From assembly GCA_900169235.1 (NCBI GenBank), contig FWCC01000210.1, forward strand, positions 1 to 64,000: 64,000 nt of DNA, written 5' to 3'. Numbering within the stretch: the stretch's first letter is position 1; each line of letters starts with the position of its first letter. The notes under the pieces were generated by a model that was given only the letters and a program-made list of their open reading frames with translations, was not told the DNA's origin and ran no database searches. The stretch is from Zarea fungicola. Taxonomy: Eukaryota > Ascomycota > Sordariomycetes > Hypocreales > Cordycipitaceae. Both the position numbers and the translations under genes were made by a program. Shown here in pieces: positions 22,322-34,234 of the stretch.

Positions 22322-24622
22322 TTAAGAATTGAGCGTCACGCCGACCTCAAACAGCAGCTGGACAAAGCGTTTATGAAGCTCGATGAAAAAGTCGGGTTGG
22401 CCAGCGAGCTCCGCCAGGCCACGGGCCTTTAGCGACGAGGCGCTGCCTGTACCACCCATCCGCCGCGTGAAGCCACTACCGCCGCTGAGAAAACTGCTTG
22501 CGCTACGGTCGACAGCAGTTGAGGATTCAAAAGCAGACTGCGTGGGCTGTAATGGTGACATCTCTGCCGACCCTTGGCTACCGCTTGTGCTGCCGGCCTG
22601 GAAAGGGTCAGCTACACGCTCTGCCTCTGCGTCTACTAGCTGTTGAATCCATCCCGCAAGATCGCGAAAGGCATTTGAAATAACAGAAAACGTCTTCATG
22701 GCCAGGCGCTCCTTGTGTGTGCTGAGAGCCAAGAAAGCATAGACTCGCTTGTGACCACGAGCATGTATATCCGGAATGCGAAATATGTAGGCTGTTGTAT
22801 ACCCAGCAAGTGCATCACCAAAGAAAATAGGCCCACCAGTGGCAGCAGAGCCAGCACTCTGAGTAGTCACAAAAGCCGGCGTGGTATTAAGTTGTGGCGA
22901 TAAACTGGGGGTTGACGTTGCTGGGGCTCGCGGCAGTGTCTCGAAGGACAGGGCCCTCAAACAAGATGCGCGAATAAGCGAAAAGGAGTTTCCGAGCACT
23001 GGCTCATGAGTCGATGTGTAATCAATGTAGTGGACATGAAACGAAGCTCGGTCCGAGGTTGTAGAAGTGCTTGAGCATGAGGTAGTGCGGGAGCTGCCGG
23101 GTTGAGCCGGGGTGCGGGTTCGAGGGCGCCGCGGTACATCCCGATCTCCATCCGTATCGCTAGAACACTGGGAACGGGGAGATCCTGCGCGGGCGGGGGA
23201 GCCATAGACTCGCTCAGCTGGTGCCCGGGTTCGCAGTGTTGGCATGCTGTCATCAGCGTCTTGCGATGAATTTTGGCGACGGGGGAGTGTCATGGCACAG
23301 TTATCACACGGCCCTTGCTTCTTTGTCACCGTCTCGTCATATGTGCGGCGAAAGTTGGAATCGCGACCCAAATTTTGGTATACTGAGCGTGGGCTGTCTG
23401 GAGGCGTGTCCAAAACCGGGCTGGAAGAGACTGAGTTGGCAGTGGATGAGCGTAAGACAGGACGGCGAGATTTGCAGTCTTGGTCGGTAGCTGCAAGAGA
23501 GCCTGCGCGAGAGCCTCTCGTGGGAACAGCATCCTGCAGGTCAGCTGTCGCTGGTGTAGAGCGTGGAGGAGAATTATTCTTTGCGGGCTCTTCAAAGCAA
23601 GTAGAGCAGGGTCTCGGGAGCCCTTCTGTAACCATGAGCGGAGTTGGTCCATGATGGTCACAGTAGTGAGCGAGGCAGAGCTGTAAAAGAGACATTAGTC
23701 AACCAATAATAGAGGACAGTTGGTGCAAAGCGAAATGCGTATAAGTGAGGCAGCAGTGATACGATGGGTGAGTTTGGACATGACTGTTGCCAAGATGATC
23801 TCTAAGACGAACAAAGTATGAAACCGCTGGGTGAGATACGGGCTAACGGAGCGACCGGGAAGAGTAATATACAGAGGCAGGATGCATTACAAGGTGGTGG
23901 GAGAGCCGGGAGTGATGGGCAGAGGAGAGCATGACACTCGACAAATCGGGCTGGGACCTGGGACAAAGGGGTGTGCTAAAAAGGGCCGAGTGAATTTAGA
24001 GGCAGACGGGAGAGATGGACGGGTAAGAGATGCATGCTGTTGGGCGCCAGGACCAAGCAGAGGCGAATCAACCAAGACGTTGATGAGGAAGCGGTGTGAG
24101 CTGCGGAATAGGCAGGCCGGTTGCAAGACAGCTTAGTGTCTGGCGGGCGGGCGGGCAGGCTTATTCCAAGAGGGTGTGAACGGCGTCCGACGAGTGAGCG
24201 GGAGAGTCAAGGACACAGGCATCGGGCCACTGGCAAGTTGCCTCGTGCTGAGCAAGGATGGTGCGCACAGGGAGGCAGGCCAAGTCAGAAGAGGTGGGCC
24301 AGAAAAAGGGCTGAAAGGCTGCCAGCAGAGACCTCTGCGTCAGAGTGCTTGCAAGCATGTGGCTTGGACAGGGCAGGAGCAATGGGCGAGAAAGAGCAAG
24401 GCTGCGGTAGAGTTGGCCATCGCACTGGTGGCCATGGCTGTGCCAGCGTTGTCGGGGTTCGGTGTGGTGTCCAGTTTTGTGTTGCTCGTGTTTGCTTCAT
24501 GGGCAGATGCAGGAATGAGGGATGTCGGTCGCAAACAGGCGGTGGGCTTTTGCGCTCTGCTTGGAAGGGAAAAGAAAGGAAAAACAAAACTATGGTGTGA
24601 ATGGACTTACAATATAGGTCAT
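22322..24622 (-). CDS. lst7: Lst7/folliculin homologue (FLCN longin domain)
   Basis: Folliculin/Lst7 works with Lst4/FNIP in nutrient signalling to TORC1 at the vacuole, as a GAP for Rag-type GTPases. The main exon is 22322..23680. Its 5' edge is an excellent acceptor (ACTAAT then TTTTACAG), and a four-codon exon 24611..24622 (ATGACCTATATT, donor GTAAGT) joins in phase, giving MTYILCLAHYCDHHGPTPLM and 456 aa. That start resembles the folliculin N-terminus better than the alternative MSLLQLCLAHYC read straight through the acceptor. The CSTCFEEP and PCDNCAM cysteine pairs, RASCLRALSFETLP, GPIFFGDALAGYTTAYIF and RGHKRVYAFLALS match the longin region. Long Ser-rich inserts separate them. The C-terminal DENN portion is short or absent. 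The 930-nt intron is unusually long for this genome. Confidence 0.78.
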
Positions 24623-27600
24623 GGCTGGAATAGGTGCGTTTAGATGCAGCTGGACAACGTCTCAGAAAGTATGACGGCCGGACAAGTTTTGGGTAGACAT
24701 GCGTTGCACAGCAGTGCAGATGACGACGCCCGTAACAAGCCTCCCAGAATAGAATGCAATGCGCGGCAAGTTACAAGGCAGCGCGTGCCGTCACGATCGC
24801 AAAAATAGTATCAAGAGCGAACTAGGTTGGCCGGTGCTCGTGTCGCACAATAGTAAGAAGGCCAGTTGGTGTTTGCTGTGTCAGGAAGGTGCGACTACGG
24901 GGAGATGACCGGAGGTTGGTCCGCAGTCGGCAATCGGTGGGATTGGACGGCGGCGGTGGGTGGTCAGTGAAAGGCAAGTTGAAGGTCGGTACCAGCAAAT
25001 AGCATGCAGTTGCACCGGTTGCAGCAGTCGCAACAGTGCCAGAGAGACGCCGTGAGCACGTGTAAAAAGTATCCAACTGCAGAACCAGCCAACAGTTTTG
25101 GAGAAGGCAAAAAGGTGGACAGCCTGCTTTGTAGGTTCACTGTGCTAGGCTGGAAAATTAAACGTAATGGGGTGGTGGCGCGGAGGCAGTTGCGGACCAA
25201 AGTCCAAATTTTGACACGTCCAAGTTGCTTGATGAGGGGGGGCAAACAATCGCTCGGAAGCACGGGTAGGCTTCTATTTTCTTTTCGTCGTGGTGGTCTT
25301 CGGGGTAGCTCTTGAAACAGACACAGCGGCTCGGACAAGCTAGATGGATGGAAAGGTAAATGTTACCAGGTGTCCGGGTACGGGCGGAAAGCTCGGAAAG
25401 CTAAAACCAGGCGGCAAAAGCACCAGGAGCAGCTTCTTGAAGTTTTCCTGGCTGTCAACCCCAGTATTAGCAATAGCTTGTGTCAATTCCTTCCCGTACG
25501 CCCTGCCGCTTATTAGGGAAGAAGCAGGACAAGGTTCAGTTGTTTTGGGGTTTCCCAAGCTTATCATGCAGACTAGGGTTGCAAACGCAAGGCGTGCAGG
25601 GGTATGTATTTACGTACCAGCAGAACCAGGGATATGGGTGAATGGCACTCCGTTGCAAGCCAACAAGTGAGCCGCAGAGAGACAGCAAATAAAGAGGGCC
25701 AGGAGAAAGCTTGGTCCCAGGGGCAATGACACGGACCAGACGCAGGTGGTTGGCGGAATAATACCAAATATGGAATAATAAATAAAATGAAATAGAAAAG
25801 AGGGAAGAGAAATAGAAGCTTATTGTCAGACACGGTCGAAGCTTCTACGGGGTAGGTACAGTCGGTCCTTGGTGAGACACGGCTGGGGTAGACAGGAAGC
25901 ATGTACTGGTTAGGTCGTAGGTGCACCACCACAACGACGGCGGCTTTCTTGTCCACGCAGTGTGGCGTCGGCGAAACAGGGAATAGTTTGCGTTGTAAGA
26001 CAGAACAACAATGGAGTAAAATGTATGGAAGAGATGACTGATGATGGATTGATGGATTAAATTGATGGCGTACAGCTGGGGAAAGAGGTGGGAAAGAAGA
26101 GAGAAAGTCAAACGGTGAGCGAGTGGTGAATGCAAACTCCCAACCTAATTTTTAGCTGGCCAGCCGGCGGCAGATGGCAAATGGGCCACTGGCAGTTGGT
26201 GGGCATCGAAATTGCCGAAGGAGCAAAAAGAAGAAAGAGGCTACAGTCCCAGTCCCTATAACAGCTTGGGGTTGTCAGCAATAGCCCATAGATCCCACCG
26301 CGAACCCGCTAAAGGCCCACTGCCGGCAGCCGCCGCAGCGTGCCAGTTGCTGGTACAAGGCGCGGCGGCCCCTCTATGTACAGCGGAGGTCCACCTGCTG
26401 GCCGGATGCCGACATTGGTTGGCAATAGTTGTTTGAGCTGGTATTTATCTGCCAGTCTGGTTAATACTACGACGTGTTGAATATGTTGCACCCTGGCAGG
26501 GCTGCAAGCCATCTTCAATAAGCTAACGCCTTGCCACGTGTAGCCATTCAAGCCAAAAATAAACAAATAAACCATTTACGCTTCTATTTACGACTCGTTC
26601 AACTGCCTGATGGGGAAGTACTTGGTACTGGCAGTTCTTGTTCAGAGCCTAACTAGTTACACCTACCTACCTAAGTAGTAGGTGTGAGATGTACTTTTGA
26701 GGACTCCCCCAATTTCCCGGCGGCGCTAGAAGTACCTGTGGAACATTCTGCCAGTTTTTAAATCAACCAAGGAATTCCTGTCGTTTATAAATGTGAATCT
26801 GGAAATGCGAGTAGCTAGCTATTGACATATCTTGCTGCCTGGTTCATGTCTCTCCACTCTCTTTACACATTTTGGGCTTCATGTCATTCTACCGAGTGAT
26901 TGAAAGCTGCGGATGGTAATCTGCATCATGGCTTTGGACAAGTATTTGATGAGCAAGTCACCCGGTAAGGCCCGGAAAAGCCACAACCCAGAAAAGCAAA
27001 TCCTTGTCAAAGACATCATGGGCCATGGCCAACGATTAATATACCTGGCACCTGGTAACTGCAAGGACCGACCCAACATGCTCCACTGCGTTTTAACCGG
27101 GCAAATAGCATTACACCTATTAGACTATCGCAAATGTACAAGCCGGTTGACCATTTGCGCCTTTTTCCTTTCTTTCATTTCCCCATTCACTCATTTTCCG
27201 TCGGATGCTAAATGTCTCGCCCAACCTGAAGGCACCTCAAACTCTACTTTCCCATTCTCCCATTCCCGCCGAGTACTAACCGGTCCACTCCATAGACTCC
27301 ACGGCAATAAAAATGAGCCGCTACATCAGCCAGACACTTACTTGCTCCAGTGCCGGTCCGTCGCGCGATGTTGCCTAGGCTCCTGCTGCTTCAGGCTAGC
27401 TAAACACATGCTGAAGCTGAAGCTTCTAGAACATCCTAGTACACCTTGTCCCGCACCGGTTTCCACCCTGTATCCCGCAAATTAAATGCGGCTTTTTACC
27501 TTTCTTGCTTGGCTTTTGCAAGCCCAAACAGATTCCACGCGAGCTTGTACCCTTGCCCCTGTGGGCTCTTCCCCTGTCTCGCCATCCCTGCAAATCCATG

Positions 27601-27985
27601 TGCCAGTGACATCGCTCAAAATCCAGGCATTGCCTATTCAAATTGTTAACAGAATATCCTTGCAAGGAACAAGACGACTGGGCACCAATGCCAGCGAAAT
27701 GCGATTTAAAAAAAATACATGCCTGTAAACGAATGGAATCATCTGCATGAGAAAAACAAACTGTGGCAGTTGCACTATTCTGTATGTTCTCATTAATCGC
27801 TCAGCATGTATGCATCATTTTACAGGCAACATCGAAAACCCTTGGTGACGGCCAGTTTCACACGCCATTGGTTTCTATTTCTGTTCCATCCCTATTCTTT
27901 AATGCAGTCTACCGCTCGCTGGTGCATGCCTCGTTTACCCTGTGCTATGGCTCTAGGGCTTGCAGGCACGCTTGTATCCGGAGTA
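24623..27985. other. long intergenic region between LST7 and DIM-2, 3.4 kb
   Basis: No gene is supported. The left half, to about 26200, is purine-rich on the + strand (pyrimidine-rich on LST7's strand), consistent with long leader/promoter DNA of LST7. A 190-codon frame at 26913-27485 has no domain or codon bias. TACCTACCTAAGTAGTAGG occurs near 26660. Confidence 0.4.
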
Positions 27986-30900
27986 TCAGATTCTAGTTGA
28001 TGATAGGTCACATCCCAAAACGGCGAACTGGCTCCTGACATGTCCTCGGCGTTCCCATTCATTCCCTCCAGTCGTTTCTGTAGCTTCCACTGATGCCGTC
28101 TGCGCTACTGCTTTTTGCCTCGCTGTGTCTTGTGTCGTTGTGATACGCGTTGCAGCAGCAGGCCAGCCCATTGTATAACTGCGTTTCACTGCATCGTTGA
28201 TGACAACCCCCAGAGCCAGCGCAACATCTCTGGCCACACTGTTTCCAATGATCCTCCACTGCACAGTCGTGGAGCCCAAGACAATCTCTTCGTCACGGAA
28301 CCCTTGAGCGCGCTTCGCCTCGAGAATGGTTAGACACCGGTTCTCATCCCAATGAAGCAAATTCCCTGCCTTTGCGTCACCCGGTAATGCGTTTGTCACA
28401 ATCGTTGCCAACGGCAAGTTTGGATGCTGCCTGCCGTAGGCATTGGACTGTGGCCCTGTCCGCAGCGAGGGTTTGTCTGCTGCGCCGTCTCTATTCGGCC
28501 CAGAAAATAAATCGCGCTCAGATTTGGTCAGCACTCCTCACCCTGCCGCGCGAACCTCGCCATTGCAATTCCCGTACCAGGCCTTTGCAAAATTCATTCC
28601 AAAAGGGAACTTGGGAATCAGCCTCACTCTGGTCCGCATCGTGTTTGTATTCTCACACGATACGACTCGGTGGTCTGGATAGGGGACACAGATGTCTGGC
28701 TTCCCATCGTATACCTTCGGTAAATCCTTTGTAGCTTGTGAAGCACTCGTGTATTGAAATGGAGTTGCCATGGCCATCTCCCTCTTTGCCATGAACTCTC
28801 CCGTGGATAACTTGCCAAGACTAAGATTCTTCACGCCTAGCTGATGAGAGTGCGTCTGGAGCGGTCTCTCCGGGAGGATGAAGCCAGGTGCTGCGAACAT
28901 GATGAAGACACGTGAACGAGTCTGTGGCGAGCCGCAGGACAGAGCATCCAGAAGGAAGAGTCGGGCCTGAAAACCCATGCCCACTAGAGCGCACATCAAC
29001 TGACTGAATACGTCCTCGTCCCTGCCGTCATGCTTCTTGATTATCCCCACCACATTTTCCAGTACGCCGTATTTTGGCCGATATACATCGACGCATGATG
29101 CAAATGCTGCTACCAGCGACTGATTCTTCCTCTGCGCATCTGTTGTCTTGTCGTTTGTTAGCGATGAAAAGCCCGGGCATGGGCTGCCCCCGGAAATAAA
29201 GTCAACCTCTCCAATCCGAGGGATGTTATCAGCAAAGTGTCCTTGTATGGCCCGTATCTGAAATTCGTCGATGGATCCCAGAAACGGCGCAACTTGTTCT
29301 GGTACATCGGTATTGGCCATGTAGGCGTGCAATGCCGTTGAATCTATGTCGTTGGCCCATCGCATTTCCACTGAGCCCGCTTCCGCAAGACCTCGTCCGA
29401 AATTCCCTCCACCACAAAACAGATCAAGACCCCGGAGTTTCGGTAGACTTCTCTCATACGGGTCATACCCCTGATTTAATGACGGTGGAGCTTGCTGTAG
29501 CGGAACAAAGACAGCACAGCCATTGGCCAATTCCTTTTGATGCGTCAAGAAGAAGAAGGCTCCAGTGCCATCACGGTCATATGGGCATGGTACCTGCTCC
29601 GTCACGTGAAACCATCTAACATGGCAACGGCTGACAATGCGTGACGCTGCAATTTGAACTAGATCTTTTGAATATACAACTTCGTTTTGCCTGGCGTTGC
29701 TCCCGGCCGGATCAGCCATGCTGCGGCGCAAGAGCTTACGAAATGTGAACAGAGCTCTATCGGAGCCAGATCTAGTATCAAAGATCTCACAGGGCTCGCA
29801 AATCTGTGAGTTTTTTGTTATGTGCACCAGTACCGTATCCCCTGGCCCGTATCTGGTCTCTTGATCAGCCAAAGAACAGCTATTGTGAGAACAGCTGAAA
29901 TGCGTTTCCCTCAAAGTAACCCATATCTTTTCGTCCACTAGATATGCTTGACGACAGAAGAATTCTTCAGTAGTATCCGGCATGCCTCCAAAGTCAACTT
30001 GATGGACTCCTACAACCTCGTCTTCTCGTATCTTGACTAGTTCTGTGCAGGAACAGTGATCCGACAGAAAGAGCTCGTTGGTCCACGGGTATCTCATCAG
30101 AGCACACAATGTATCCACAGGGCGGTAGTACCAAATGACTTCAAAGTGACGCTGTCCTTCGCTGTCGACCGATACACTTTGGACCAGGGCAAACCATATG
30201 TCAACATACTGATCGTCTTTTCCGTTTTCTTTGGTCCATGCTGTGCCAGACTCGGCCGTGTCACGAATCGTTGAAATAGTATCCCCTGGCCTAATGCAAC
30301 CATCCTGCAGCGTTTCGTTTTGGGTTGAAATAAATGGTAAACGCAAAAACGAACGCCGCCCCTTCAGTTCTGATTGAAGGCGGCTGCTAACAGCGCTGAA
30401 GCTGACTGGTTTCAGCTTGCTTCCAAATGGCAAGTGGCTGAAGCAGCCGTAAATGTAGTCAGTGACAATGGTTGGAGAGTTTTCTGGGTTCAGAGAATAT
30501 GGGATATAGTATGTATAATGTAATATCTGCGCCCATAAGTGATGATATTTGGTCCGTTTGTCCTTAAGCGTTCCGACGCATTCCTTGTACAAAAACGCGA
30601 TGTTGGAGTTCACAGCGGATCGATAGTCTTGACGAGGGTACTTTTCCATCCAACGCCGAAGACTGGAAAGATTCAAGGACGATGAGTAAATGGAGAGTAG
30701 CCAGTCTGCAAAATGATTTCGAAAGTGGTGAATAGTGACTGGGTCTCGGCTGGTATGCATTGCCGAGAGATAATCAACCACGTGTTTGGCGAGATCAGCA
30801 ACCCAGAGAAATGGTTCAAAGAACCGCTTGTATTCTGCAGCAGGCTCCCCGAGCTTGTAGAACACGTCTCTGTTTGCATTGTATTTTGACTGAACCCAAA

Positions 30901-31462
30901 TCTTGTCCTTTGTCTCGCCCGTGGACTCCTGGCCGTAGTTTCTAATAGGAAGCGCGGATATGGGGACTCGCTGTACATAAATTTTTTGATCTCTGCTCGA
31001 AAGAACACCATTAAAGTAGAGGGGGGGACTACTCGATCCGGTTTCGAGACAGTTCAGGGATCGCATCTCTTGCTGGTAGATTTTTGTGTCGCAATACACC
31101 ACAAAGTCGTTGAGTTGTAGTTCGAAAAAGTCGTTATTATTACACCGTATAGGAAGCAGTAGTTTGACAGCATCATTCTCGGACATTAAAGGGTACGGCG
31201 GTTCAAATGGCTCGTATACTGACTTCGGACTGACAAGCACGCATTGTGGGACTTCGATGCAGAGGGGCATTGAGCATGCAACCTCGTCAGTCTCAGACTC
31301 GTCGCCTGAGCTGAAAAAGGAGTAAATTTGATCGCACTCAGTTTGAGATAATGTATTTCGGGTGGAATCATGGCGGATGGACCTGGAATTGATAACGGCT
31401 AGCTCGCTTCTCGGACTCGGAACGTCAACATCCATCGGGCCAAAGGAATTGGAGTTGCCCAT
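27986..31462 (-). pseudogene. dim-2: DIM-2 type DNA (cytosine-5) methyltransferase with an in-frame TGA
   Basis: DIM-2 enzymes deposit the cytosine methylation directed by H3K9me3/HP1 in filamentous fungi. One frame of 1,158 sense-or-stop positions runs the whole length, interrupted only by TGA at 28538..28540 (codon 975). Before it: two BAH-like modules (GCIRPGDTISTIRD; YGPGDTVLVHITKN), then the methylase domain with motif I DLFCGGGNFGRGL (D680), motif IV GGSPCPGFSSL (catalytic C762), motif VI LENVVGI, and motif VIII SPQTRSRVF. After it, in the same frame: LTKSERDLF, ATIVTNALPGDAKAGNLLHW, AKRAQGFRDEE and motif X GNSVARDVALAL. A truncated product would lack motifs IX and X and should be inactive. 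No convincing intron removes the stop: a 41-nt GTACGG...GAG excision would delete the conserved WYG and lacks a branch site. Nonsense mutation, sequencing error or readthrough remain open. Extra 5' exons are possible, as known DIM-2 proteins are longer. Confidence 0.85.
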
Positions 31463-32337
31463 TGCTAGGTATTATTTAGATTCGATGATTTGTACCATTT
31501 TATAATGAACAACAAAGCCAAATAAAAGGCGAAAAATGTAATGCAGTGAGAACACGTGAAAGGTGATGGTGTGCAAACGAGCGCCTCGCCAGCTGCCCCG
31601 ATGGGGGCTGCAAACGCAGCCGTACTTGAGAAATACGCCTGTGGGCGAGAATTTGCCCACTTAATCCGTTGAAAAGCTCCCAGTAAAGGCACTTGCTTGT
31701 TAAATACCTTCTTAGGGGCAAGATATAGGTGGTTCGGAAATCGTGTGGAATTGCTATGCAAAGGTGTCTACTTCATTCTTGCCCTCTGTTGACGTAACGA
31801 GAGGATAAGAGAGGTCTGCATAACTTGTTGTTTTAATCTACAAAAAAAGAAAAGTGTGTTGTTTTCTGTGTTTGTCTATTTGTTTTACCACCTCAACAGG
31901 TGGAACTCCTGTCTGAGAATTTTGTATAAGAAATTACATACTTGATTTGAAGCATGGTATTATCATTTAGACACGCGCTTCCAATGACAAGATGTGTCTT
32001 AGGTCAAGAACAGCCGCCCATCTCGAGTTCATCATGGTAGACGAGTTGCGACTGTGACTGTGTGGTGGAGAGACATGGTGACATGGGGAGGAGCTTATTT
32101 TTCATCAACTTCTTCGCTCCGTTGACCCATGCATGCCACAGCCAACGAATCTCCGGAGACATCATAATGAATAGCTAATACATCAAAGTAAATCATGACT
32201 GCATTAGAACCTATCTTTGTAGTAGAGCAATAAACCAAACGCTAAATTCAACCTAAACCTGTATGCGACGCTGCGCTATGCCCGAATCGTTGATATTATG
32301 TGCCCAAAACTCCCAGTTTATGTCATGCTTGCTTTCT
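31463..32337. other. intergenic region between DIM-2 and SLD2
   Basis: DIM-2 upstream and SLD2 downstream flanks on the same strand. An upstream 98-codon frame adjoining the DIM-2 start (31465-31761) has no coding character and is probably leader. No other feature seen. Confidence 0.4.
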
Positions 32338-33826
32338 TCACCGTCGCCCAAATCTCCTGAAGCCACCTCCTCCCTTTCCCTTCAGGTTCTTGCTTCTCAG
32401 CTTCAGCCTCCTAAAGTTGGCATGTGCCAGTTCATTTACCTTGCGAACCGACTTTTTAACTACGCCCTCTGTCTGCACGGGGGGCTGCTGCTGCTTCTTC
32501 TTGTTGCTGTTCGCACCCCCATCGCCTCCAGACAGTTCTCCGGCAGCGAAATCGATCCCTTGCCCGCCAATTTGTGTTTCCGGTGTGATATCCTCCGAGG
32601 CGCCGAGGGGCTCAGAAGGTCGCTTAGTAATGGTAGGGCGCATGTTAACACGTCGTGTCGTACGTTTCTGGCCTTTCTTCTTGTACACCACCAGTGGCTG
32701 TCCGTTGGGACCAGTCTGCATCTCGTCAGGGCTATCGTATCGGCCTTCGTCGTCGAAGCCACCAAGTGGAAGATTTTGAGCCTCACGATCGGGGGCGAGA
32801 ATTAGATTTTGCTTAATGGATTCTGCTGCTGGCGCAGTGACTGGACGCGCTGGTCCGGCTGCGGGGTTCACGTCTGCCTCTTCAGCCTCACGAAGAGCTG
32901 CCATGTCGTCATCATCGTCCAATTTGTCGTCTTCTACTCTTCGTAGACTTGCCACAATCTCGCTAAGTCCCCGGCCCAGCGGTTTTCTAGGTAGCTTGAG
33001 TGGTGCGGGAGCATCAAATGTAGTGTCCTCGCTCAGCGCTGGCAAGGTGTGTCTCCGCAGGAAAGCCGGCGTGTCAAACTGCAGCTTCGACACCGATCCT
33101 GGCGTCGGTGTCTTTCCTCCAGCCGTGTTATCTCGGTTCTTCAACGGCGTCATGAATGTATTCAGCATGTGGCGTTTGCTGCTCGACATGGGTGTGCGGC
33201 CGAGCTTCTCCGTATCAAATGATCCTCTGCGCTTGCTGGGCGTGGCATCGATGTTTCGGTGCCGTCCTGGTGTGCTGGGTAGGTTATCCGCGCGCCTGCT
33301 TGGAGTTCCCAGCTCCTTTTCCACTAAAAGATCGAAGAGACCCAACACTCTACCATCTCGTTGCGGTGTCGGCCCGATGGATGTGACTGGTGCGGGGCTG
33401 AAGAGCTTCCTCGATATAGCAGGCGTGCTCATAAACTGCTCGTCATCAGCGTATATGCGGTTCTTAACCGGTGTCTCGGTATAATTGTGCTTCTTGCGAG
33501 GCGTCTCTACTGGCGGATGATCGGGGCGGCGTTTCTTGGGGTTGGGTGGTGGCTCCTTGGCTGGGACTGGCGTCTTGCCAGCGAGAATATCTCGGGCCTT
33601 GTTATATTCTTTGTATTTTCCGGCTGCAGTAAATTGTCAGATATTTTCTTCCATGACACCGTTCACTGCTACGACAGCACGCACCTATGATGGGGTTTTC
33701 TTTTATATCCTGGCGGCTCGGCTTGGCGCCGTTGTGTGAGAGTGCCCACTCGCTCTCCCATTTCTTCAGGTCAGCGCGCAGCAGTTTGGATTTTTGCTCA
33801 TACTCTGCTTTTTTACTGTCGTCCAT
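32338..33826 (-). CDS. sld2: DNA replication initiation factor Sld2 (Drc1)
   Basis: Sld2 is phosphorylated by S-phase CDK and binds Dpb11/TopBP1 to start replication at licensed origins. Exons 33685..33826 and 32338..33623 (donor GTGCGT, acceptor CTGCAG) give 475 aa. The conserved N-terminal block covers the exon junction: LLRADLKKWESEWALSHNG, SRQDIKENPIIG, then KYKEYNKARDILAGK. Many SP/TP sites follow (TPSRR, TPGR, TPSKR, RTPMSS, TPLKNR, TPTPGS), consistent with CDK control. A middle RGLSEIVASLRRVEDD helix and a basic C-terminus (FRRLKLRSKNLKGKGGGGFRR) are also typical of fungal Sld2. The region is otherwise low-complexity. It is divergent from the RING gene across about 400 bp. Confidence 0.9.
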
Positions 33827-34234
33827 TATTCCGATTCATTATTGGCTGAAACCGGTGCAGTATAAAGAGAACCGGTGCTGTGGGAGCTCGTTTGGAGGAG
33901 TGGAAGCTGGGAAATGGATGGGGTGGAGCCTGTCGTCGTTTTGTAAATGCAAGTCGCGTTGTTCAACACAGCAGACGCGTTGTACCTTTTAGTGTTGTGC
34001 AGGGCAAAATTTAGTGGGCGCGAATCGCTTAAAGTGCTACCTGTGCTCATTTCGTCACTGTACTGGTAGTACTCTACAGAGGTATAGCAAGTAGGGAGTG
34101 CCAATAGTAACGGAGGCCCACTAATAAGGGATCGCAGGCTCAACAGTCGAGCGGCGCCAATATGCTACCGGCCCAATTTGTTAACGTCTTCATTATTTGA
34201 GAACTAGAAAACTATCAACACGGCCATCATATTC
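33827..34234. other. divergent promoter region SLD2 / RING E3 gene
   Basis: Short shared upstream region for two divergent genes. No known site was recognised and no gene lies inside. Confidence 0.45.

Noticed and set aside
24121..24643. Overlapping 155-160-codon frames inside the LST7 first intron
   Set aside because: Purine-rich low-complexity translation, lies within the predicted intron/leader.
26913..27485. 190-codon frame in the LST7/DIM-2 spacer
   Set aside because: Composition like random sequence; no homologous feature recognised.
28500..28620. A short intron removing the DIM-2 TGA
   Set aside because: Only a 41-nt GTACGG...GAG excision fits; it lacks a branch site and deletes the conserved WYG.
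32263..32805. 180-codon frame antisense to SLD2
   Set aside because: SLD2 motifs on the other strand are convincing; this frame has none.
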